The position numbers were made by a program, and so were the translations under genes. A DNA stretch of 64,000 nt, taken from contig JAAOOA010000196.1 of the NCBI GenBank assembly GCA_012861695.1, positions 30,001 to 94,000 of the forward strand, in the 5' to 3' direction. Numbering within the stretch: position 1 is the stretch's first letter; every line of letters begins with the position of its first letter. Positions 1-10,810 of this stretch are shown here, piece by piece. Under the pieces are notes generated by a model. That model was given only the letters and a program-made list of their open reading frames with translations, was not told the origin of the DNA and ran no database searches. This stretch comes from Trematomus loennbergii (lineage: Eukaryota; Chordata; Actinopteri; Perciformes; Nototheniidae).

Positions 1-582
1 CATGGCCAAACGTTCTAACAGAGAGGAGTTTGAGCAACACAAAGCTCAAGAATGCTACAAATTGTGACGGGCATCTATTCAGACTGCATCCTGGTACTTA
101 CAAGTGTTAACAGGAAGTCAAAATATTTTTTTATTTTAGCGACATTAAAATCTTTTGTAACTGATATCTTGCACAGTTAAGAGATATAAGATTTCTCATT
201 TTTTTTAATATCAATTTTCAATTGTTGTCAATTGTAATAAAACGTTCCTAAAGTTCTCCTTTCCTAGATGCAGTGTAAACACAAATACAAACGCAGACAT
301 TTGGTCTTTCTATCCGTCTAAAGTTTGGACTATTTAGTCGAAAAGTCCCACATTTACAAAACCACAGTAAGATGGCAAAAAAACACGCCTATCAAATGTG
401 TTTTCCATTAAAGAAACAAACAGGGAGAAAGAGAGCAGGGCTACAAAGTGGACATGAAAAACATTTGACACTTCCACTTGGTCAAACGTGAACACGAGGC
501 ATGTGATCATTTGTCAAAGAGAAGGAAAAGAAAGAAAGAAAGAAAGAAAGAAAGAGAGGTGCCCAGAAGAGGTATGCAAGTG

Positions 583-611
<29 letters not shown>
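583..611. repeat. (GT)n microsatellite
   Basis: About 14 uninterrupted GT units. It lies 73 bp before a 112-bp CA array (685-796), so the two tracts are complementary and close. Confidence 0.97.
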
Positions 612-613
<2 letters not shown>

Positions 614-682
614 AACTTTCCTCTCTGATGGCTTGATCAGCTCTTGTGATGCAATTGAGAGAGCTGTCTTTCTCTTGCTCGT

Positions 683-684
<2 letters not shown>

Positions 685-744
<60 letters not shown>

Positions 745-754
745 CACACACACA

Positions 755-796
<42 letters not shown>
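685..796. repeat. (CA)n microsatellite with one-base losses
   Basis: A CA array of 112 bp, interrupted at two places where one base of the alternation is missing (an AA and a CC doublet). Frames through it code only for Thr-His or Cys-Val runs. Confidence 0.97.
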
Positions 797-798
<2 letters not shown>

Positions 799-1116
799 CA
801 AAGAAACTGCCCACCAACCTATTTAGTTTCATTAGAGGCAGATTCTTTAAAAAAAAAAAAGGAGAGAGAGCACAAGATAAAAGGAGGAAGGGGGTGAAGG
901 AGGAGTGAGGAAAGGAGAGAAAAGGGAGAGCTGGGAGAAGAAAGGGACGGCAGCCACATTAAAATGAGACCTGCAATAAAACTATTACTGCTGAGAGAAA
1001 GTTGAAAATCAGAGAGGACAGGAGGAGGGGAGTAAAGGACAAAGTGTGGACAAAAAAGCAGAGCAGACAAAATTTGCATTTTCAAAATAGAGATTTTTCT
1101 TTTATGTATGCTGCAA

Positions 1117-1289
1117 GGACAGCCCTTCACTGGGGACAGCCCTTCACTGGGGACAGCCCTTCACTGGGGGACAGCCCTTCACTGGGGGACAGCCCTTCAC
1201 TGGGGGACAGCCCTTCACTGGGGGACAGCCCTTCACTGGGGGACAGCCCTTCACTGGGGGACAGCCCTTCACTGGGGACAGCCCTTCAC
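1117..1289. repeat. 17/18-bp minisatellite, 10 copies
   Basis: Ten head-to-tail copies of GGGGGACAGCCCTTCACT or its one-G-shorter form. Distances between successive ACAGCCC starts are 17, 17, 18, 18, 18, 18, 18, 18 and 17 bp. The copies are otherwise identical over nearly the whole array. Because the interior unit is a multiple of three, several frames remain open and give hexapeptide repeats. There is no evidence that these are translated. Confidence 0.95.
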
Positions 1290-1309
1290 CACAGACTGCC
1301 TGTGTCATG

Positions 1310-1790
1310 GTGAATACAGTCGCTGCTTTATTTATGTCTGTATAGGCCGTTGTTGTGAGTGTGGGCGGTCGGGGCATATACTGCGTTAGCTTAGCCAATC
1401 TCCATTTAGAAACACGCATTTTAAAAGGTTTTTCCCCTGCCGTCTGTCTGCAGACTTGTCAAAGCATTAATTCATGGTTTTTACTAACCGGTATCAGTAT
1501 GTTGTTACTTCGGCATCATTTTGAAACGTGTATTACAATTAAATCACGGTCAAATATGTTCATCTTGTTGTAGTTGTAGCCCCCTTGCCAGCGATGCTCT
1601 CTCTAGTTTAGCATACTCAGCCCGGTTGTTGGCCCGGAAAGAACCACGATTTTGGAGAGCCAGAAAAACTGTGAAAAAGTACCCGTTAGCCGGAACTACC
1701 CCTAGTGGAAACACAACAGAAAACGGGCCGGGTTTGGCACGGCACGCTTAAACCGTGCTACGCGCTGCAGTGGAAATGCACCATTATATT
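1310..1790. repeat. Probable DNA-transposon fragment
   Basis: Non-repetitive sequence ending with GCCGGGTTTGGCACGGCACG and CAGTGGAAATGCACC, strings I associate with dispersed non-autonomous DNA transposons of fish. No terminal repeats or target duplication were located. Confidence 0.3.
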
Positions 1791-2835
1791 CTTGCGTTGT
1801 AAAATTAGCAAATACTTACAGGATTAAGTAAGATTAGAAACGGAACTGAATATGGTAAAAAGAGGAATAAGTGTACTCTGTGTTCTGGTATTTGTCTGGT
1901 TTAACAATTTCATTTGCGAACGCGATAAAGAAATACTCCCAATAAATACATCATGGCAAACCTCAAATATCCAGTTAGGGAACATTTGAGCTTGATTAAC
2001 AAAAATAGAGGAATTTGCTTGTGAGCTAGGAAAAACTTGAATAAAGTTGTTACTTTTAATTTTATCCAGGTGGACTTTACAATTATTGTTTTGTTCATTT
2101 TAACTAAAAGTGATGGGTTAAAGCTGTGCTGCAACTTCATTATTTGTATTTTAACAAATGGGTCAAAGTATAAGAAAGTCTTTTCAGATTTCATAATTAC
2201 CGGTATCTGGAAAATATTGGGAAACATGTTTTTAGTCCCGAAAATGTACTACTGTTGCCAAGTATGCTCAACTCATCACTCACATCACACTGTGTCTTCT
2301 TTGATAAGTCGAATGTGTCACCTCTTCCAATGTTCTTTTCACTTTCCACTTGTCTCGTGTTCATCAATCAGGGCCAAAAGCCAGGTAACAATTAGCCTGT
2401 TATGAATGTGACATATTTGTTATGATTACTTAACTGATCATGAAATATGTCTCTCATTTTGGGAACCTTGAGGAATGCAGGAGTCAGCCAGAGGACTTGG
2501 AGTAAATGAGGACATGAATGCAGTTAAGTCAGGATCAGAGGACAGACAGCAGATGGGAGTAGATGACAACACCCACAGGTCACAAAAGCAGAGACCCAGG
2601 AGTCCCCTCCACTTCAGAAGAGGAGGAGAGGGGGGGGGAGGAAGAGGGGGGGAGGGGTCGGGGTGCTGGTCGGCAAAAATCAAACGGGACCCAATTATAG
2701 GAATCACAACGAGTCAGTGAGCAGGGGAACTCTCTTACCTGGAAAACACTGAGGCATGTGCGTGCACTCACACACGCTCTAAAGAATGCAAAGCGCACAG
2801 GTGCTTTATAATTGCAAACATATTTTTTTTGCAAA

Positions 2836-3136
<301 letters not shown>

Positions 3137-3807
3137 GATCCTGATAATTAGCCTGGCCAGGCCGGTGTGAAATTACTGTTCTCATCTGCTAATGGATGAG
3201 AAGACCTGAAGCGACTAGACACACACACACACTCTCACACACACACACACTCTCACACACACATATACAGGCTTTCACCATTTAAATATTAACAGTTGGA
3301 AATACTAAAAAAAAACACAAACAGAAACTGGGATGTCTCTTAAGAAGCTAAAATTAGAGAATAAATTCTTGGATTTATATTTTTAGGAAAACTCATTCAT
3401 TTCCCACCAGGCTGCTGTGACTAGGGGTTGTGACATTACAACATTACAAGACATCTGCACTATGAAGGCCACCTATGAGGAAGAGGAGGAGGAGGGCCGA
3501 AAACAATTAGCAGTACTGCTTGTCCATTGAAGACCACAGAGAAGGACAGACAGCGCAACATGATGGAGAGAACAGGATGACGACATGAGGCGGAGAAGCA
3601 CAGATATACAAAGGAGAAACCGACAGTGAGTGAATAAAATAGACGGACACAAAAAGAGTGCGAATGAGGGAGGGAGGGAGAGAGGGAGAGAAGACAGGAG
3701 GGAGAGGAAGAGAGGAAACTGAACCTGTGACCTTAGATGAAAGAACCAGTCACTGTGGGCTACAATTAGGGATGGCAGGAGGGAGAGCATAGGTCAAGAG
3801 AACAGAG

Positions 3808-3850
<43 letters not shown>

Positions 3851-4228
3851 AGTACAGAATTTGTTCTGCATTGAGCTACGTTTATATTGATCACAGACAC
3901 TGTAGGTATTTTAAATATTACACATTGTACAGAACTATAAATGCTGTCAACATCGTGTGCTGCTACTTACAGTATGCACTAGTTTGTTAAGAGACATTTT
4001 CCTGATTTGTATTCATGTTAATAAAAAGATGCGAGAAAAATTATAAAATGTTTGCTACTGTAAAGAGAGATGTGTTTCTGATGAGAACGAGCACAGCTGT
4101 GTGATGTGAGAAAGACGTTAGACACACATTTTATTAAGTGCTGTTTATGGAGAAAAAAACATGCCATTTTAGTAATTTAGTCATCTACAAAAATGTCTTA
4201 TTTTGAGTGAATGGGGGCAATTAATTAA

Positions 4229-4612
4229 AGGTAGGGTAGGTAAGAATGGAGAAACCAGCTCGAGTGCGCTAGAATTTGAAAGTACGCAGCCGAAAAAAAT
4301 CTGCCCCTTCCTTCAGACTTCCTTACAGAGCCCCTCCTCCAACACACACGAACGCGCACATGACCAATGAGGGCACGAGATAAGTTTGTGCACAGATGGA
4401 AGGCTGACAGGCAGGTAGGCCATCCAGTTATTTTAGCCGGGCCGGCTCAGATGATTGGTCGTGCTTTTTACAGCGCCACGGCTTCCACAGATGACATTTT
4501 TTGAATGTATTTATTGTCAAAGCATTTAATGTATTCATTGCTATCGGGATGTTAAGAGCATTCCATGGAATATAACAACAAGTGTTTCTGAAGTGAATGA
4601 CATACCCCACCT
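4229..4612. mobile_element. TTAA-flanked MITE (piggyBac-like), copy 1
   Basis: A 384-bp element flanked on both sides by TTAA, with short inverted ends AGGTAGGG and CCCCACCT. A 359-bp copy in reverse orientation lies at 32387-32745 with most of the interior conserved, and an end fragment lies at 57196-57238. It has no coding capacity. TTAA target use is typical of piggyBac-mobilised elements; the family assignment is inferred. Confidence 0.8.
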
Positions 4613-5179
4613 TTAAGATGTGAACAAATTCATTTGAAGAAATACCATATTTCAGAAAGCTTCTCTTTCAGGAGAGTTTTGGCTTCAATAATGAACCTTC
4701 TCCTTTAAGCAAAAAAGTCCCATTAGTGAACATACCTGACCCTTAATAAAACTAAATTAGAATAGATGCTCTTATTCAGTTTAGAGAATTAATGCAGCAC
4801 CATATTCATATCTTTTTACTGATTGGGGATTTTACTGGTGAATAAAAATGTTAACTCGAATAACACATGAGTTTAGTTAATAGCTCTTGAACAAATGTAT
4901 CATTTGTGCCTTGAATGCTTCACCCCCAAAACATCCAATGCAGCCCCCTCCTCCCCCCCTTCCCAAATCATTGTGTTGCCCCCACATTAGCCACTTCCCT
5001 GGAAGAATGCAGCCTGCTTTAATTGAATTAAATTATACCTTATGCATGCTAAACCGCAAAGCACCTACTTAGACGGATGGAGAGTTAAATGGGAAAGGCT
5101 TGGACCTCTTCAGCTGATAACATGGACACACACACACACACACCGACACACACACACACTCACACGCTAATCAAAACAA

Positions 5180-5310
5180 GACATCAAGTAATCTAATCTG
5201 AATCACTAACAATTATCAGCACATTGGCCCCGAGGCCAGTCGTATTCCTTTGATCAATGTTTTCTATTAAAAAAAGTGTAAACAATTCAATATCTTCCGC
5301 TCGCCCCTCC
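5180..5310. promoter_or_regulatory. Candidate non-coding regulatory block
   Basis: Unique sequence between two dinucleotide arrays, with TAATCT and CAATTATC strings, a CCTTTGATC (TCF/LEF-like) site and TCAATG. This composition resembles conserved non-coding elements, but conservation cannot be seen from one sequence. Confidence 0.2.
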
Positions 5311-5328
5311 TTCCTTTATGCATGGGAT

Positions 5329-5375
<47 letters not shown>
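5329..5375. repeat. (GT)n microsatellite
   Basis: About 23 uninterrupted GT units, following an A/T-rich unique block. Confidence 0.96.
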
Positions 5376-5376
<1 letters not shown>

Positions 5377-6712
5377 CGGGTTATTAACCAATTGTCCTTG
5401 GAAATGAGTAAGGAAATCAGGAGGAGAGGGGGGGGGGAGGAAGAGCGAAGGCTTGGGTCTGACTTTAAGGAGCTAATCTAAGTGGAGTCAGCCATCTTGC
5501 CGCACAACAAGGGACAGAAGAGGACCTTTTTTTTAGAAATATATCGGCAGTGCGACAGCTTTGAAAAACTCTTTTAATTTGCTTTCTTTCTCTGAAGACT
5601 TTTAACGCCACCAGTCCTTGGAAGTTCCTCATTTATTCCTCGGATTATCCCTGAAATGGTTATTCCTGTGGCCTGCGCGCAAACATGAACACACACATTT
5701 TTGGATGCTTACACGCAGACACAAACACAGACTTATGTACTTAAGCAGGCACACACACACACACACACACTGTGTACACAAATAATTCAAGGGCATATAT
5801 CTCTTTAAGGATTCCAGCAGAGAGAGCAGGGGCACGCGGCTGCTGCCTTTCAGATATTTCATTACCAAAGGGTATTTATTTCATTTCACCCTCAAATCCG
5901 TTGTCGTCACAATTCTCACAAGACCAGATTTTTTCCCTTTCTGTGAAACATTTGGGAAATGTCACTGAGGATTTGACAACAGTGCTTTCCCAGGGTAACT
6001 CCTGGTCATCAGTGTGCCCCCCCATCCCCCCCATCCACCCCCCTACCTCTCCAGTATATTATGTTCAGTGGAGCGTGCTCGGTTCAGAGCGGGCAATTTC
6101 TCTCACGTCTTCTCTAGTCTAGTTTGCTTCGGAACAGCGATTCCAACCCCACTTTACTACAAATGTACTTTTGCTGACAGGTGTTTTGTGTACCACATTT
6201 GCTCACAGAAATTGAGGGGGCAGCAAATTTGTCAAGATGACCAAGGTGGGAACGAAATGTTTAAAGAGAGAAGAGGAAGTCCTAACTGTCATGTTCAGGT
6301 TGTGACGCTCAGCAGTCCAGAAGAGAGTCGGAGCAGAAGTTAATAAGGAAAAGTCTTCCTTACTTTTTAAAGCCTTTCCACAAAGTGTTCGACAAAGTGG
6401 ATGAGACAGGCTTTTCCAGCATGTTGCGAGTTTAGTGAGCAGCGAAAAAAGGACTGTGGGAGTGACATGAGGGTGTTGAAGAGGCTGCTGGTCACTCTAT
6501 TAGTTGTTCCAGCACACTGAGGCGATGCTATACGACACTCCAGTGCACGGAGCAGAGAGGCCGGGACAGACAAGTTAAACTCGGGACAGCTTCAAGTTAA
6601 ACAGACCTGAAAAACATCGCAGACTGACCCAAAGTGAGCATCAGGTAGACTTTGATGTTGTGGTTAGACGTGCCAGACAGTATCAGAGTAAGGATTGTCA
6701 ACACTTTCAGTC

Positions 6713-6714
<2 letters not shown>

Positions 6715-6763
<49 letters not shown>
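6715..6763. repeat. (CA)n tract next to the 5' splice site of exon K
   Basis: A CA run on the plus strand, interrupted only near its start, that becomes (UG)n in the EHBP1 pre-mRNA. It starts 16 nt after the exon 6779-6924 boundary. Confidence 0.97.
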
Positions 6764-6764
<1 letters not shown>

Positions 6765-6778
6765 CAACTTTGACTTAC

Positions 6779-6924
6779 ATCACAGACGCCGGTCGCCCTG
6801 TTCGGTGCAGTGAGGGCTGAGTTGGGGACGTTCTTGTTTCCGGCCTTCATGGCGGCGTCTCTGCGGGCTGTTCCAGGAGGAGGCGGGCTCTCTCCTTCAG
6901 CTCCTCCTGACGGGACAGCACCCT
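6779..6924 (-). CDS. ehbp1: EHBP1 exon K: basic helical segment, one frame break
   Basis: This 146-nt exon has a GCACACAG acceptor and a GTAAGT donor. It encodes RVLSRQEELKERARLLLEQ, then, one frame over, ARRDAAMKAGNKNVPNSALT and APNRATGVCD. RQEELKERARLLLEQARRDAA is the conserved charged helix of EHBP1 C-terminal to the CH domain. In the sequence as given, GAACAG is followed by CCCGC where the family reading needs GCCCGC. So one G is missing near 6865-6869, and the literal reading ends at TGA over the ATG of AAMKAG. Phases 0 and 0 demand 147 nt, one more than present. A (UG)n tract begins 16 nt into the next intron. Confidence 0.92.
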
Positions 6925-7143
6925 CTGTGTGCAACCACAGGATGAACGTAATGACTTCAAACAATGCTAATGATTTGCGACAGTCCTTTTTCTCAGTAAG
7001 ACTGTACACACTTCTTGGATGAACAAAATAAGTGGTTGTAGATGCCCGTACATGATTCTTTAAGAGTTTCCAAAGTAGCTTTTGACTGCACAAATATGGA
7101 TATGTGAGAATGTGTTCACACTCTCTTGTCAAACTGTACTCAC

Positions 7144-7178
7144 CTTCTCAGCGGGGGACTTGACACAGGTGTTGGCTC
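7144..7178 (-). CDS. ehbp1: Probable EHBP1 microexon J
   Basis: A 35-nt segment lies between exons I and K. It is preceded by a pyrimidine-rich tract ending TTTTTTAAAG and followed by a strong GTGAGT donor. Both neighbours have phase-0 boundaries, so 36 nt would be needed. Adding one base to the run of five C would give a reading like EPTPVSSPPAEK, which would lead into RVLSRQEELKE of exon K. The missing base matches the one-base losses in three other exons. I do not remember this segment from EHBP1 with certainty, and the acceptor is AAAG, not CAG, so it could be a chance splice-like string or an alternatively used exon. Confidence 0.5.
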
Positions 7179-7337
7179 CTTTAAAAAAGAAAAGACATCA
7201 TAAACTACAGGTTCATTGCCAAGACCATAAAAAAACATCATTGGGTTTTTACAGCTTCTTAATAAAGCACTTCTTCACAGTGTAACAAGTTTGGGTGGGT
7301 TTTCACTAATATATGATTCTTAACAAATAAATACGTT

Positions 7338-7597
7338 TTGACGCGTGCTAAAACCTGGAAGTAAACTCTTTCCGGTTCCTTCGACAAAAACCAATGCAAT
7401 TTCTCCATAGGATTTTGGAAAATAGCTGGAAATAAGGTCTGTGGTTGAGACACATTGAAGAGACAGATCACGTTTTGTTCAGCCGGATAATATCCACATG
7501 TCTACCCTACTTTTATAATTTTCAAATCATAAATCTAATAGATTTATGATGCTAACTTACTTCCGGATTTTAGGACGCGTCACTGTGGCACTCTATT
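7338..7597. mobile_element. Short relative of the foldback element at 46250-46960
   Basis: Shares GACGCGT...CTAAAACC, CCGGTTCCTTCGACAAAAAC, TAGGATTTTGGAAAATAGC and GACACATTGAAGAGACAGAT with the 46-kb element, and ends TTAGGACGCGTCACTGTGGC followed by ACTCTATT. It has both end types with most of the interior deleted. Confidence 0.75.
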
Positions 7598-8200
7598 ATG
7601 GTACCTAAATAAGTGACATGCCATAGAAATACACACAGTTTCACAGAGAGAAGTACACATAGCTTTCAGACTGCCTCTTGTACAGTGAGCAGGTGGAGGT
7701 AGAAAAGACAAGCGGACCCAAATCTAGAAGCAGGGTATTTCCCCCCCCGTGATAAACAGGGCCTGCACTTTGGCATTAGGGGTCCGGCCTACAAACGGGG
7801 CTGTCTGGGTCCAGTGGTGTGGAAAGCATGACGGCTTTGACAAGAAAGCAAAACACACCTAGCTTAGAGTTTTTATCTGCAGGGTAATCCTGGCTGTATT
7901 ATAAGGGGGAGCAAAGAGGGCAAACAGAGCTTTTACATTTGGCTCAGACAGACCACATTACAGGCAGCTGGTTAGAGCTCTGAGACATGTCTATCCTTTC
8001 AGCAAGTCAAATCTGACTGCATGCATCAGGCCAGGATGCATCCCCGCTAACTTGATAACAGCAGATCAAAATGGGGTGTCATAGCTGTCATAACCCCCCC
8101 TGCAGCCCCCCCCCGCCTGCCCCGTGACCTTTCGACTTGTAAACAGGAAGCGGTAATCTGGGGTTAACCAACGCAGGTAGCAATGTATTCAACGTGTGTT

Positions 8201-8201
<1 letters not shown>

Positions 8202-8271
<70 letters not shown>
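8202..8271. repeat. (GT)n microsatellite
   Basis: A 70-bp GT array with one TGTATG variant in the middle. Confidence 0.96.
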
Positions 8272-8274
<3 letters not shown>

Positions 8275-8877
8275 ACGAGATGAGGTGTGCTCGGCGCAAA
8301 GCGTCGCCACGCCTGAGCAGTCACGGCACCAACTGCCATCAACTGAAGGGATGAGAAATATAATGAAAAATATAATGAAATGTCAAAGCAGGGGGTTCTC
8401 CGGGCGCCTTCTGAAGTCGCCACATGTTACGGCCTCGGTGTGTCTGGGTGTGCAGACAGCTGACGACAACATCTAATGCAGAACGGGGAGAGTTTGGGTA
8501 CGGTCATCTCTGCAATGGCATCAACAAGGTCGGGATTTGAAGCTTAGCGAGTGCCAGGAGGGAATGAGTGTTCACCACATCCTCTGTCTTATGATGACTG
8601 ATGTAGCAGGGAAACTTTCAATCAGAGCGGGCGCACGATAAAAACCTGAACGATCCATTTACAGGCCGGGCAGGTAGCTGCGGGTAAACGCTGTCAGAAT
8701 CTTAATACCTGGTAGAAAGACGTGAATTAGTCTTCATCATACAGACTGAGCCAGGGGTTGAGTGAGGAGCAGGATTTATAATTAGCCGTGAGATAATTTC
8801 ATGTATCCCTTACTGACCCCTGAAGGACAAGTTCAACTATATTCAGAACACTGGAAATATTCCTGGTTGCACATAAC

Positions 8878-9392
8878 TGCACATAACTGCACTGGACAAC
8901 GTGTCCCACCCCCTCCAGGACACCCTGTCCTCACTGTGCAGCTCCTTCAGCGACAGGCTGCTGCACCCCCGCTGTCTCACGGAGAGATACCGCAGGTCCT
9001 TCCTTCCTGCAGCGGTCAGACTATACAAACCAGCCCCTAGTTGACCCCCCCCCCCCACACACACCACAACACAGACTATAACACCCCTTGCTGTTAAATA
9101 CCATCCAACTATGTGCAATATGTGCTATAGTGCAATATATATATATGCCGTTATAACTGTGCTATATACACCTGGCTGCTACAGTAAATCCTAAGAACTG
9201 TTACAAGATGTGTATTTTGAAAATTATGTAATTTTTTTAATTAATTTTTTTATTATATTTGTTATTATATCATAACTTAGTACTTTTTAATGCATGTAAC
9301 ATATGTAACATTAAGCTGTCTGTGGCTCGTTTTTCTGCTGTAACTACGGACATTTCCCCTCTGTGGGACTAATAAAGGGATTCTGATTAGTG
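8878..9392 (+). mobile_element. LINE 3' end with decayed reverse-transcriptase C-terminus
   Basis: The plus strand reads without an ATG as LDNVSHPLQDTLSSLCSSF, SDRLLHPRCLTERYRRSF, LPAAVRLYK. This is a typical last segment of ORF2 in CR1/L2/Rex1-type retrotransposons of fish (cysteines in HPRCL and the RYRRSFLPAAVRLY ending). It is followed by a 3' UTR with TGTGCAATATGTGC and a tail ending CTAATAAAGGGATTCTGATT. It is heavily 5'-truncated, as is usual for such insertions. The exact clade is not determinable by eye. Confidence 0.85.
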
Positions 9393-9920
9393 AGGCTGCA
9401 TTTTGGGATTTTCTTACTAATAATAAATGAGTAAAAGGAGTTTTAATCAATCATAAGTTATTAATAAAGTCTATTATTTAGCATATTAAAAACTAGCATC
9501 CAACACCTTTTGAATGTCCAATTAAAGGACTATTTAAGGCTTGACAGGCCCAAATTCCCTCAAATTCAGAGACCCAACAGGGCAAAGACTGAGACATGGA
9601 TCAGGGTGAAAAGAGTGAAAAAGACTCCTTACAAAAGACATCATAATTGATTGTAAATTGAGAAGCATCTCTCAAATAAACCACTTCTTTACTCTCCATT
9701 CGTCTCATTCCTATCTCCAGTCAGAAATACAGTAAATACAGCAGAACTAAATATTTAATTAATTAGTAAATACTTTTCTTAGAAAGCTACAGTTAAGGTA
9801 CCCTTGAGAAAAACCCATAACCATTCATTCAAGTTGAAGATGCTCAGGCTCACTTAGAGACACTTTAAGTATTGGATGAATGCAAATGGAGGACTTTCTA
9901 GATAAAGGAAAGAAAATGTA

Positions 9921-10110
9921 ACGGAGGCGTGTGGTGCAGTGGGTTGTGCGTTGGTGTTCGGATCAGGTTAAACCCCACTGCAGTCAGCATGTCGTTGTGT
10001 CCCTGAGACACGTCACCCCAAAAATTGCTCCTGTGGGGATTGTCCACAGTATTGAGTATGTAAGTTGCTTTGGATAAAAGCGTCTAACAAGTAACATGTA
10101 ATGTAATGTA
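9921..10110 (+). mobile_element. tRNA-derived SINE in the left arm
   Basis: Starts with a degenerate A-box region (GTGGTGCAGTGGGTT), contains a weak B-box-like AGGTTAAACCCC, and ends with a body and tail of the type TTGCTTTGGATAAAAGCGTC followed by repeated ATGTA. Comparison with the opposite arm places the insertion exactly after GAAAATGTA. The ATGTA tail overlaps the likely target duplication. Confidence 0.85.
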
Positions 10111-10331
10111 AAGGGGGAGAAAGAAAAGGACTCGTATCACGTGGGTAAATAACAGCATAAAACACACGGAGAAGCTTTGGGAGTCAGAGAGGGGGACGGA
10201 GAGAAAGAGGGAGAGATTGATAGACTGGGGGAGATCTACAGAGGCAGTGAAACAAACGCACAAGGCAACAGGTTGGAATTAGATCAACACTATCAAGCAG
10301 CCCAGATACAAGCTGTGATACCTGGGAGAGA

Positions 10332-10332
<1 letters not shown>

Positions 10333-10362
<30 letters not shown>

Positions 10363-10430
10363 TGTTGTGGTGTGGTGTGTGTGTGTGTGGTGTTGTGTGT
10401 GTGTGTGTGTGTGTGTGAGTGTGTGTGTGA
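10333..10430. repeat. (GT)n microsatellite, interrupted
   Basis: A GT array with GG and TT doublets where single bases are missing. It corresponds to the CA array at 12073-12103 of the opposite arm and is longer. Confidence 0.95.
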
Positions 10431-10810
10431 TTGGCTGTAATAATAACAGCTGTAGGAACATGTCAATAGTAAAAGATTGTCTATTTATGTTCATTGAAAA
10501 CATTTGATGAAAACGCTTTAATTTCTAATATTGCATAAAATATATAAGTTTTAATGTCCCATATCTTTTCAAAAACGTATTCTTTTCACACTTCCATTAA
10601 CGATTTGAAGCGTATCTTTTGGAGTGATGTCAAACAGTGATAAAAAGTTTTCAGTGCTTATAAAAAATGATCTCCGGTAAAGTAAAAAAAAAATCAAAGC
10701 ACTTTTCGATTAACTTCTCCACTTTACGTTTGTAGCACTTACCCTGATTCTTCTCATGCATCTACATGTTCAGTGTGTGTTTGCCTTAAGACCGTTACTT
10801 GTTTGTTTAC

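Larger units (their letters stand above)
9605..10455 (+). repeat. Left arm of the inverted duplication around exon I
   Basis: From about 9605 to 10455 the sequence recurs, reversed and complemented, at 12030-13185. Shared blocks include the ACAAAAGACATCATAATTGA end, the TTGAGAAAAACCCATAACCA block, the TTAAGTATTGGATGAATGCA block and about 150 nearly identical bases ending at TATCAAGCAGCCCAGATACA and the ACCTGGGAGAGATG edge of a GT array. It contains a SINE at 9921-10110 that the other arm lacks, and lacks a 40-60 bp segment present there. Confidence 0.95.
7179..10810 (-). other. EHBP1 intron between exon I and the microexon
   Basis: It holds the foldback relative, a GT array, a LINE 3' end and the left arm of the inverted duplication with its SINE. 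No further exon was recognised. Confidence 0.8.

Noticed and set aside
1117..1289. CRISPR-like array
   Set aside because: The repeats are directly adjacent with no unique spacers, and the sequence is a vertebrate intron.
1002..1313. Hexapeptide-repeat open frames over the 18-bp minisatellite
   Set aside because: A repeat of a multiple of three keeps any stop-free frame open. All frames are equally open and no start context or homology was seen.
10177..10440. Identical-looking small protein (MGVREGDGEKEG...) encoded at 10177-10440 and 12035-12259
   Set aside because: The repetition is due to the inverted DNA duplication. The frame has a charged low-complexity start and runs into the GT array.
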